Shown: piece by piece, positions 1 to 5,148 of the stretch
How the letters are laid out: every line of letters begins with the position of its first letter
Position numbering within the stretch: the stretch's first letter is position 1
Assembly: GCA_021796135.1 (NCBI GenBank)
Contig: JAJYOQ010000315.1
Location: 1-5,177, forward strand
DNA from: Bacteroidota bacterium
GTDB taxonomy: Bacteria; Bacteroidota; Ignavibacteria; Ignavibacteriales; Ignavibacteriaceae
Length of the DNA: 5,177 nucleotides
Direction: 5' to 3'
The notes under the pieces: model-generated
What the model was told of the DNA's origin: nothing
Seen by the model: only the letters and a program-made list of their open reading frames with translations
Databases searched by the model: none
Position numbers and translations under genes: made by a program

Positions 1-110
1 ATTCTCTGCTGACCGCTTCCCCATGTAACAGGACTTCCCTGCCTCGGAGTACTATCAGTCAGTAAGACTTCCGGCTTGTCATCGGATCATCCTTGCTTTT
101 GTTGAAGCTT
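1..110 (-). other. possible edge of a group II intron RT locus
   Basis: This stretch is visibly richer in G+C than the DNA after about position 110. Read on the minus strand, one frame is open from about 89 to the window edge and contains DKPEVLLTDSTPRQGSP. Another frame reads SRKSY, a TGA stop, then LIVLRGRE and HGEA. From memory, both resemble the short stretch preceding or beginning group II intron reverse transcriptase/maturase genes, but I could not search for this. No start codon is visible in the open frame, and the enzyme itself would lie outside the window to the left. It could equally be unrelated acquired DNA. Confidence 0.22.
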
Positions 111-142
111 GTTTATTGTAAATAAAATACACGGCATATTAT

Positions 143-172
143 TTGAAACAAAGAGTTAACCTATTTTTATCT
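143..172 (+). promoter_or_regulatory. weak promoter candidate for the three-gene unit
   Basis: TTGAAA (143-148) and TTATCT (167-172) are separated by 18 nt and resemble a sigma-70 type -35/-10 pair, about 110 nt before the first gene. The region is very AT-rich, so a chance match is likely. Bacteroidota sensu stricto use a different -33/-7 pattern, which I did not find clearly here. Confidence 0.18.
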
Positions 173-185
173 AAAAGGATAAGAA

Positions 186-203
186 GAGATTATATTAAAT
201 CTC
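186..203 (+). other. small AT-rich hairpin in the 5' leader
   Basis: GAGATT (186-191) and AATCTC (198-203) form a perfect 6-bp stem around a 6-nt loop, lying between the candidate promoter and the first genes. It has no T-run, so it does not look like a terminator. It could be a transcript-stabilising or regulatory fold, or chance in AT-rich DNA. Confidence 0.25.
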
Positions 204-221
204 GTAAGATAAAAAGGGGCA

Positions 222-278
222 ATGAAGACTTCTTTCATTAAAGATGTTTTTAAAAGATTATTTTTCAGAAGGGATTAA
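222..278 (+). CDS. possible 18-residue leader peptide
   Basis: An ATG at 222 follows the purine-rich AAAAAGGGGC and opens an 18-codon frame, MKTSFIKDVFKRLFFRRD, ending in TAA at 276-278. The peptide is strongly basic (K and R). It stops 6 nt before the start of the large secreted-protein gene and is in the same frame, so ribosomes finishing it could restart there. It may be a leader peptide, the decayed start of an older gene form, or a chance frame. There is no homology evidence; the placement and the ribosome-site-like stretch are its only support. Confidence 0.25.
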   Translation: MKTSFIKDVFKRLFFRRD

Positions 279-284
279 ACATCA

Positions 285-1859
285 ATGCAAAATAAAACAG
301 GAGAGTCTTTGCGCAGCTTTCATATAGCCTCACTTATCTTATTTATTGTGCCATACTCAATATTAATAGCCCAGGTACACATACAGGATACAATTTCCAT
401 ATCACCCCAATCAAATATCAAGAAGAATAATTTTACCATACAAGGTGATTATGGTTTTGTTGTACCAAAAAGCGGAACCTTAATGGTTTGGCCATATTAC
501 GTTCTTGAACTAAGTGATACGAAGATGCCGGATTGGGCAAATATACAAGTATTTGTTAACGGTGTACTCAAATGTCAAATAAAATTAGATACAATACCAT
601 GGGTAACGACATATAATGATGTTTGGGCTAGTTATAACAGCTGTACCGGGCAATCTGCTTCCTTCATATTTACCGAATTCGTGGTTTCTCAAAATTATGG
701 AGATCCAGCATATTTCGATTCCCCGCCGTGGGCGTTTCCATTAAAGGTTATTACAGGTGATATTTTAAATTTTGTATTTAACGGAACCTATCGATCAACG
801 CCTTATTCGCCTCCGGGAGATTGGAGTGATTATATAAGAGATTACGGAGGAGAGATATATATGATGGGAACTGTGCCTGACTATTTATGCTGGGAAGAAG
901 AAATGTGGAGTAACGCGCCTGCAGATGATGCTGATCTCTATTTAAAATATATGGATGTGAAACCCAAGGTAAATATAGTAAATCATGCACCGTGGTCTAT
1001 CTGGCCCGCTCTGTTGCCCGGTGGAATTACACGAAGCGAAGCAAACAATCTTTCCGGATACGATCCGGAACGGAGTTTTACAATTTCAGTTACTGACGGA
1101 AACGGCAATCCTTTAAAAAATACTGAAGTAGAAATAAATAGTATGTATCATAAAGGTTCCGGCGGCCATATGCATGAAGGCAGCAATAATCTAATTCCAT
1201 CGCAATCGCTGCAAGGCATCTTTTCCGCTCAAGGTAAACAAGGTAATTCACTTGAGCTCACAACTGATGATAATGGTATTGCTGTTGTCGAATCGTATAC
1301 TGCTTCCAGGATCGCAGGAAATTATCTCATTACTGCTTCATTGAAATCCGATCCCACGATAAAGGACACTGTAAATTTAACAGTCCAAGTTCCGGGACTT
1401 GTTAATTTTAGGGATTTGATATTTATTCCGAACGGTCAGAAGCCTTATACCTTTTCTCAATCAGCATACGGCGCAGAAAACCACCCGGATAATGATTGGT
1501 GTACAACTGCCATGGGTGAAAGTTTGTTTGGTGCTATTCTTGATTTCTATAATTGGTCAGGATCTCTAAGTGGAGGTGGGACACCTATTATTATAAGCTT
1601 AAATGATATGAGCCTTGCATTTGGTGGATTGTTTGATGGAGTATATGGGAATTGGCAGTCTCCGCATGCTCTTCATCGAGTTGGACGTAGTGTCGATATC
1701 AACAATACTGCGCCGTTTCAAATATATGATCCCAAGCATCCTAAAGTTCCTATAATGACATACTTGGGAGTTTGGCTTGAAAAATGGATGAATGCCCATG
1801 GTGGATATAGAATTATTGAAGGCAAGTCAGTTCATTATGAATTTTACAAAGCAAATTAA
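285..1859 (+). CDS. secreted protein: Ig-like segment plus M15/LAS peptidase-like C-terminus
   Basis: This 524-residue protein is exported. Residues 1-29 are a signal peptide with hydrophobic core near 15-29 and a likely cut ILIA|Q. Residues about 45-197 are aromatic-rich and beta-like, and I do not recognise them. Residues about 262-370 look like a bacterial Ig/Big_1-type domain (TISVTDGNGNPLKNTEVEI, then TTDDNGIAVVES) with a His-rich loop GGHMHEG at 293-299. Residues about 395-524 resemble M15/LAS zinc peptidases, which cut peptidoglycan peptides: SPHALHRVGRSVDIN gives H464-x6-D471, and VHYEF gives H517 as the third ligand. The preceding NDMSLAFGGLF and HPDN (400-403) fit secreted relatives I recall. 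E512 lies five residues before H517, not three as in VanX/VanY, so catalysis is uncertain. Start support is AAGGGA at 269-274, 10 nt upstream. It is the first of three close genes. It has no T9SS sorting tail, so it is probably periplasmic or released. Confidence 0.85.
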   Translation: MQNKTGESLRSFHIASLILFIVPYSILIAQVHIQDTISISPQSNIKKNNFTIQGDYGFVVPKSGTLMVWPYYVLELSDTKMPDWANIQVFVNGVLKCQIKLDTIPWVTTYNDVWASYNSCTGQSASFIFTEFVVSQNYGDPAYFDSPPWAFPLKVITGDILNFVFNGTYRSTPYSPPGDWSDYIRDYGGEIYMMGTVPDYLCWEEEMWSNAPADDADLYLKYMDVKPKVNIVNHAPWSIWPALLPGGITRSEANNLSGYDPERSFTISVTDGNGNPLKNTEVEINSMYHKGSGGHMHEGSNNLIPSQSLQGIFSAQGKQGNSLELTTDDNGIAVVESYTASRIAGNYLITASLKSDPTIKDTVNLTVQVPGLVNFRDLIFIPNGQKPYTFSQSAYGAENHPDNDWCTTAMGESLFGAILDFYNWSGSLSGGGTPIIISLNDMSLAFGGLFDGVYGNWQSPHALHRVGRSVDINNTAPFQIYDPKHPKVPIMTYLGVWLEKWMNAHGGYRIIEGKSVHYEFYKAN

Positions 1860-1866
1860 AGGAGAC
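1858..1866 (+). promoter_or_regulatory. ribosome binding site fixing the start of gene 2
   Basis: AAAGGAGAC overlaps the TAA of the preceding gene, with GGAG at 1861-1864 placed 5 nt before the ATG at 1870. It supports 1870 over the in-frame ATG at 1792, which lies inside the preceding gene and would place 26 unlikely residues in front of a clear signal peptide. Confidence 0.75.
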
Positions 1867-1869
1867 AAA

Positions 1870-2823
1870 ATGCGATATTTAGCCACAAGTTTCATGTGCC
1901 TTATACTATTATTGGCTGTGCATCTTAAAGCACAGGATGTTAAGGCTTTAATTTCCGAAGACAGTTTAAGTACGGATTATCCATTCCTTTTCAATGTTAT
2001 TCTTTCGGCGAAAGTGTCATACTCCTCATCAACAGGATTTTATTATTATAATTATACGCTTACAAATGATAGTAAAAACAAAGGCGATTTATGGTATTTT
2101 GAAATCGATATTACCCGTAGTCCAAATTCAGTTATGTATGATACTATAGGACTGAGATTTGCTAACTATTTTGAAGAAGGACAATTCAGGCGCTATTATC
2201 CACCTGCAAATAAGTTAGTTGAGTCGATTGGACTTCCTACTTTACCAAACTTAAATTGGACTGCTGATATAGAACATAATTCTGTTGCGAATTTTGCCGT
2301 TGGACTTCCATTCGTAAAACCTCAATCAACAGTAACTAACTTAGTGATGATGAGTAAAGCCTTACCAGGAATCAGGGCATTCACAGCCTATCCTTATTTC
2401 AATGTTGGCGAATTTTATCCAGACATTGACCAGGATACAAGTGAGGTACAAGACTCTATTTATAACCTCATTTATGCTTATGTAGATTCCATGAAAAACG
2501 TTGTAAATTATCATGGTTGGACAATAGGTCCGACAGCACCGCCTTTGATTTTCTCCGCTGGCTCATGGATCGACACACTTATCTCATATAAGCATCGCTC
2601 TTTTGCCCTTGGCTGGATAGACACCCAGGGTATTGCCAGTAGCCTCGATTCAAAGCTTGATAATGCGAAGACAAAACTTGCAGCAGGAGATACAACAGCA
2701 GCAAAGAATATACTTAATGCATTTGTAAATGAAGTCGAAGCACAAAACGGCAAGCATCTAACAAGCGAAGCTTATGCACTATTAAAATATAATGCCGAGT
2801 ATTTGATCAGAAGAATGAAATAA
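1870..2823 (+). CDS. secreted protein with C-terminal FIVAR/FIMAH-like helical repeat
   Basis: The protein has 317 residues. Residues 1-21 are a signal peptide (core about 7-17, likely cut LKA|Q). Residues about 48-83 have a beta pattern around YYYNYTLTND and LWYFEIDI, typical of extracellular proteins of this group. Residues about 215-251, with GWTIGPTAPP and SFALGWID, look like a conserved linker. Residues about 254-317 are helical and match FIVAR/FIMAH-like repeats: SLDSKLDNAKTKLAAGD, a short turn, AAKNILNAFVNEVEAQNGK, then LTSEAYALLKYNAEYLI. In known proteins such repeats sit beside catalytic or binding domains as spacers or binding modules; their role here is inferred. There is no catalytic motif and no T9SS tail. 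It starts 10 nt after the peptidase-like gene and 33 nt before the T9SS cargo gene, so co-transcription is likely. Its biological role is unknown. Confidence 0.88.
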   Translation: MRYLATSFMCLILLLAVHLKAQDVKALISEDSLSTDYPFLFNVILSAKVSYSSSTGFYYYNYTLTNDSKNKGDLWYFEIDITRSPNSVMYDTIGLRFANYFEEGQFRRYYPPANKLVESIGLPTLPNLNWTADIEHNSVANFAVGLPFVKPQSTVTNLVMMSKALPGIRAFTAYPYFNVGEFYPDIDQDTSEVQDSIYNLIYAYVDSMKNVVNYHGWTIGPTAPPLIFSAGSWIDTLISYKHRSFALGWIDTQGIASSLDSKLDNAKTKLAAGDTTAAKNILNAFVNEVEAQNGKHLTSEAYALLKYNAEYLIRRMK

Positions 2824-2835
2824 ATATTTGAGTCC

Positions 2836-2845
2836 AGGAAGGAGG
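2836..2845 (+). promoter_or_regulatory. strong ribosome binding site for gene 3
   Basis: AGGAAGGAGG in the 33-nt gap is a near-perfect Shine-Dalgarno sequence. The GGAGG core ends 11 nt before the ATG at 2857, slightly longer than usual. No closer start in the same frame is visible, and the signal peptide begins at this ATG. Confidence 0.7.
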
Positions 2846-2856
2846 AATTTTTCTGT

Positions 2857-3636
2857 ATGTTAAAGAATAAATTACAAACTCTAATTACTGTATTTTTGTC
2901 TCTTAGTATTTTAGCGGGAGTCATTGATGCTCAGACTACAGATAAAAAATTTCAAAATACAAATTCTAAATTACCGGGAATAATATTCAAGCCATTAAAG
3001 GCAGAGCAGTCAGGAAATAGTTACTTCCCTGAGCCAGGTGAGGATAACACTGGGAGGATATGGGATGTTCCATTTGCATCTACAGGCAATACGATTTCAT
3101 TAAGCGTTCAAAACAATTCCGGTATTGAAGCAGAGAATGTTTCAGCAAGATTTATAAATCTTCCGACATGGCTTCAGTTCAAATCAAACTCGGTATTTAT
3201 CAAAGCAATTAAGGCAAATGCCGCATCCGAAGCAGAATTTACTTTCTCGGTCGATAAACAAGCACCTGTTGGAAAAGATACGACTCTCATTGCAGTAATC
3301 AATACTTCAAACGGAAAAAGCTGGACTAAGGCGATTCGTATAACAATTGAAGCACCTAAAGAATATAAGCTTTACAATAATTATCCAAATCCATTTAATC
3401 CATCAACTAAGATAGCATTTGAACTTCCGCAGACATCAAGAGTGGAGTTAACGATTTACGATATAACAGGAAGAGAAATAGCATGCATAGCAAATGAGGG
3501 CTTTTCTGCAGGTTTCCATGAAGTAACATGGGACGGAATTAACAGCAACGGAGAACGGGTATCATCCGGGATATATTTTTACCGCATAAGCGCCGGGAAT
3601 TGGAGTAAGGTAATGAAGATGATGATGGTGAAATGA
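2857..3636 (+). CDS. T9SS cargo protein with type A C-terminal sorting domain
   Basis: The protein has 259 residues. Residues 1-25 are a signal peptide (likely cut IDA|Q). Residues about 75-166 form a beta-sandwich-like segment with a NEW3/CARDB flavour: SLSVQNNSG, NLPTWLQF, then TFSVDKQAPVGKD. Residues about 170-259 are the T9SS type A sorting domain: YKLYNNYPNPFNPSTKI, ELTIYDITGREI, VTWDG, SSGIYFYRI and a basic end KVMKMMMVK. Known role of that domain: after Sec export it guides the protein through the outer-membrane T9SS, where it is usually cut off or attached to surface lipid. The passenger is only about 145 residues and shows no catalytic motif, so an adhesive, structural or partner-binding job is more likely than an enzyme. 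It is the last gene of the plus-strand unit and the only one with a sorting tail. Confidence 0.95.
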   Translation: MLKNKLQTLITVFLSLSILAGVIDAQTTDKKFQNTNSKLPGIIFKPLKAEQSGNSYFPEPGEDNTGRIWDVPFASTGNTISLSVQNNSGIEAENVSARFINLPTWLQFKSNSVFIKAIKANAASEAEFTFSVDKQAPVGKDTTLIAVINTSNGKSWTKAIRITIEAPKEYKLYNNYPNPFNPSTKIAFELPQTSRVELTIYDITGREIACIANEGFSAGFHEVTWDGINSNGERVSSGIYFYRISAGNWSKVMKMMMVK

Positions 3637-3722
3637 GGAGATACAAATATAAAAAGTTAATGACAATTATATTAGAAGAAATAGCGAAATTAAATAATAA
3701 GAGGTACCAAAAAGAAATATAG
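3633..3722 (+). CDS. possible 29-residue overlapping small ORF
   Basis: An ATG at 3633 overlaps the TGA of the T9SS cargo gene as ATGA, the classic arrangement for coupled translation. It opens 29 codons: MRRYKYKKLM, then TIILEEIAKLNNKRY, ending QKEI and TAG. The peptide is basic and could be helical. There is no separate ribosome site and no known family, and AT-rich DNA often gives such frames. It could be a coupled small protein or simply the non-coding 3' tail of the transcript. Confidence 0.2.
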   Translation: MRRYKYKKLMTIILEEIAKLNNKRYQKEI

Positions 3723-3835
3723 CAAATTAAATCGGGGATGACATTTTTTGTGAAGGGGGAATTGATTGAACAATGTATTTGATACCGATAAAATCGGGAC
3801 AGGTAATTCAAAATATTATGGGGCGCCTCGCCAGG
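3723..3835. other. gene-free spacer with repeat-like fragments
   Basis: No gene is visible. AAATCGGGGATGACA (from about 3729) and AAAATCGGGAC (from 3790) look like two copies of one decayed repeat. CCGAT-AAA-ATCGG (3785-3797) forms a 5-bp hairpin and GGCG-CCT-CGCC (3822-3832) a 4-bp one. From memory, GGGATGACA-type fragments are common intergenic debris in this group of bacteria; this was not searched. Confidence 0.35.
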
Positions 3836-3867
3836 AATTATTGAACCCTTTCAGGGTTCGGATAATT
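3836..3867. terminator. long hairpin, candidate bidirectional terminator
   Basis: AATTAT (3836-3841) pairs with ATAATT (3862-3867), and GAACCCT (3843-3849) with AGGGTTC (3853-3859), around a TTC loop. A T-G wobble and one bulged G join the two stems, giving about 14 pairs. It lies between converging genes, where it could stop transcripts from both sides. Neither strand has the long T-run of a classic intrinsic terminator, so it may instead be an element of the surrounding repeat. Confidence 0.45.
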
Positions 3868-3925
3868 GATTGATTTGTTACCGTGGGCGTTGCCCACTGC
3901 TATGTGTATTTGTCCCTTTCAGGGA
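3843..3925. repeat. compound palindromic REP-like element
   Basis: Three short palindromes follow one another. GAACCCT-TTC-AGGGTTC is at 3843-3859, GTGGGC-GTT-GCCCAC at 3883-3897, and TCCCT-TTC-AGGGA at 3913-3925. The first and third share the 11-mer CCCTTTCAGGG, about 68 nt apart. Repeated G+C-rich hairpins in an AT-rich convergent gap are typical of REP/BIME-type elements or small MITEs. From memory, similar phrases with CCGTGGGCGTTGCCCAC recur in Bacteroidota-Chlorobiota genomes; I could not check this here. A structured RNA is the main alternative. Confidence 0.55.
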
Positions 3926-3989
3926 GGACAGTAGCAAGGCAATAGGAATTTGAAGCAAGGGACATACAAGAGAATAAGGTTCCTACAAA

Positions 3990-4244
3990 TTATTTTTTGA
4001 CTTTGGAGATTTCGTATTCGATCTTCTTGTTGATTTCGTCTTTGACTTGATCGAGTTTTTCTAGGATGAGTGTGGTGTTGACTTTGTATTTCATTTCGGA
4101 TTCAATGATGCAAATGCGCTTGTCCATGGAGTTGAAGGCAAAGGCAATTGAAATTATCAATGTAACTAAGTACAAGAAAAATTTTATTAGTTCTATTGCG
4201 AGTTTTATTTTGTCTTCGTGTGCCATATAAAAGTCAGTCGTCAT
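3990..4244 (-). CDS. small membrane protein with charged helical tail
   Basis: The protein has 84 residues and no family I can name. Residues about 21-38 (KFFLYLVTLIISIAFAFN) form one membrane segment. Residues about 40-84 are rich in K, E and I/L with a heptad-like spacing (ILEKLDQVKDEINKKIEYEI) and probably form a coiled coil. Neither the ATG at 4244 nor the one six codons in (4226) has a clear ribosome site. The bases around 4226-4250 (GTCAGTCGTCATTAGTCATT on the plus strand) look like short-repeat debris, so 4226 (MAHEDKIKLA) may be the true start. It lies 17 nt after the restored end of the upstream membrane gene, so the two are probably one unit. Size, single membrane segment and coil recall XhlA- or holin-like phage proteins, but this is inference only. 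Confidence 0.6.
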   Translation of the reverse strand: MTTDFYMAHEDKIKLAIELIKFFLYLVTLIISIAFAFNSMDKRICIIESEMKYKVNTTLILEKLDQVKDEINKKIEYEISKVKK

Positions 4245-4261
4245 TAGTCATTTATTATGAA

Positions 4262-4758
4262 TTAAGGAATGAAATGGAGAATTAAAATTATTACCAAGGC
4301 TGTTGTTAGTGCACCAAATAAAAAGGTGTCGTAAAAAGGCGGTGCTATTCTTTCTGAAATTATTTCTTTGATTTTTAGTGTATCAACACGGAGTTGATAA
4401 ATAGTATCTATACGGACCAGTTCTTTTGAGGTTAAGTCTAAAAAATATTCCAGTGCAATGGTGCTGTCTGTTTCCGTTTGATGCTTATGGATAGATCGTA
4501 TTGGCTATCGGACTTTGTAAAGCTGTATAAGGAATCTTCTAAAGATGGTTGTATCGCAACTTTTGTATGAAAAGATTTTGTAACGGTTGTAATAAAATCT
4601 TTACCTTTTTTGTACTGCTGTTCTGCTTTCCCGATGGAATAGGTCGTTTCGGTTTTCGTCTCTTTGTTTTGTGTGGTGTTTTTTATAAGACAGAATAGGA
4701 CAAAGAGGACAGATAATATCAGAATTATGATGACAGCATAAATTATTTTTTGTTTCAT
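4262..4758 (-). pseudogene. frameshifted two-membrane-segment protein, possible phage spanin-like
   Basis: Read from 4758, this frame gives 106 residues and stops at 4438. The -1 frame then continues with clearly protein-like sequence (TETDSTIALEYFLDLTSKEL, then IDTIYQLRVDTLKIKEIIS) to a TAA at 4262. One missing base between 4438 and 4504, most simply in the AAA of CAAACGG (4476-4480), accounts for it. The restored protein has 165 residues: membrane segment about 5-25, a charged linker with coil tendency, and a second membrane segment about 142-164 ending at the C-terminus after PPFYD. AAAGG (4767-4771) lies 8 nt before the ATG. Known phage i-spanins share the N-terminal anchor plus periplasmic helix, but not usually a second anchor, so that label is weak. 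The break may be real decay, a sequencing error in a homopolymer, or less likely programmed frameshifting. Confidence 0.65.
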
Positions 4759-4796
4759 GGTAATAACCTTTAATGATTATGTTTTCATATAAAAGG

Positions 4797-4814
4797 AATT
4801 TGATGAATCAAATT
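4797..4814. promoter_or_regulatory. perfect 18-bp dyad, candidate operator
   Basis: AATTTGATGAATCAAATT has two perfect 8-bp arms around a central GA, 39-56 bp upstream of the minus-strand membrane gene. That size and position suit a dimeric repressor site over its promoter. I see no well-spaced -35/-10 pair overlapping it, and no regulator gene in the window. An AT-rich chance palindrome is possible, though an 8-bp perfect arm is uncommon. Confidence 0.35.
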
Positions 4815-5060
4815 TCTACATTATTTTGTCATTTCGATTCTGTTAAACCAACATATGAATATTTCCTGGGAGCGGTCACGCTCCATGATTTCTATATAAC
4901 GTTTTGCCTGGTAGAAGTTAGGCTTGTTTTGTATTTGTGTAAGTGAATTTTATAACCAATAAATCATGTTGTTGGTAGCGGACACTTCATGGCGTCCGCT
5001 AAAACGCAACGTCGTTAGTTACTTAAGGGCACTTCTAAAAACTATCTTTTTTAAAAATTT
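4815..5060. other. gene-free stretch with two G+C-rich hairpins
   Basis: No convincing gene is seen. GGAGCG-GTCA-CGCTCC (4869-4884) is a 6-bp hairpin. TAGCGGAC (4976-4983) and GTCCGCTA (4994-5001) form an 8-bp stem with a 10-nt loop. It is followed by AACG-T-CGTT (5008-5016) and the short phrase GGGCACTTCTAAAAACT (from 5028). The mix of G+C-rich hairpins in AT-rich DNA suggests fragments of repeats or transposable elements. Neither hairpin is followed by a T-run, so neither is a clear terminator. Confidence 0.45.
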
Positions 5061-5095
5061 AACGCAAAGAACGCAAAGAATACGCAACGTTCGCA
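5061..5095 (+). repeat. short tandem repeat of AACGCAAAG
   Basis: AACGCAAAG occurs twice back to back (5061-5069, 5070-5078), followed by degenerate copies AATACGCAACG and TTCGCAGAG. It lies just after an A/T tract (5047-5060) and at the start of the inverted-repeat region at the window end. Such CGCAAAG tandems are, from memory, frequent in intergenic DNA of many environmental bacteria. No function is implied. Confidence 0.6.
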
Positions 5096-5148
5096 GAGAA
5101 CCTGCCTACCGAGAGTGTTGCAGAACTCTCCTATTTAGTCTCGAACGT
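5087..5148. repeat. nested inverted repeats near the window end
   Basis: ACGTTCG (5087-5093) and CGAACGT (5142-5148) are perfect 7-bp arms. Inside them GAGAGT (5111-5116) and ACTCTC (5125-5130) form a 6-bp hairpin. The arrangement could fold as a two-level stem. It may be part of a mobile-element end or a structured RNA extending past the window; the sequence here does not decide. Confidence 0.4.

Noticed and set aside
1792..1869. In-frame upstream ATG that would extend gene 2 by 26 residues
   Set aside because: It lies inside the preceding gene, lacks a ribosome site and precedes a clear signal peptide that starts at 1870 behind a good GGAG.
3539..3811. 90-codon minus-strand frame across the end of the T9SS gene
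   Set aside because: It is antisense to the well-supported sorting domain and then runs through intergenic repeat debris.
3843..3925. CRISPR array
   Set aside because: The only repeated unit is an 11-mer seen twice, within unequal hairpins, with no regular repeat-spacer pattern.
4381..4399. Perfect TATCAAC/GTTGATA hairpin inside the frameshifted gene
   Set aside because: It falls in the restored coding frame (YQLRVDT) and is about 40 nt past the T6 run, too far to be a normal frameshift-stimulating stem, so it is probably chance.
4438..4480. Programmed -1 frameshifting as the explanation for the split gene
   Set aside because: No X XXY YYZ heptamer is in the correct register; the T6 run before the stop could slip, but the amino-acid pattern places the change further upstream. 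A lost base fits better, though slippage is not excluded.
4803..4946. 47-codon plus-strand frame after AAAAGGAA
   Set aside because: Its start lies inside the 18-bp dyad, the frame runs through a hairpin palindrome and the peptide looks non-protein-like with no recognisable motif. The ribosome-site-like match is its only support.
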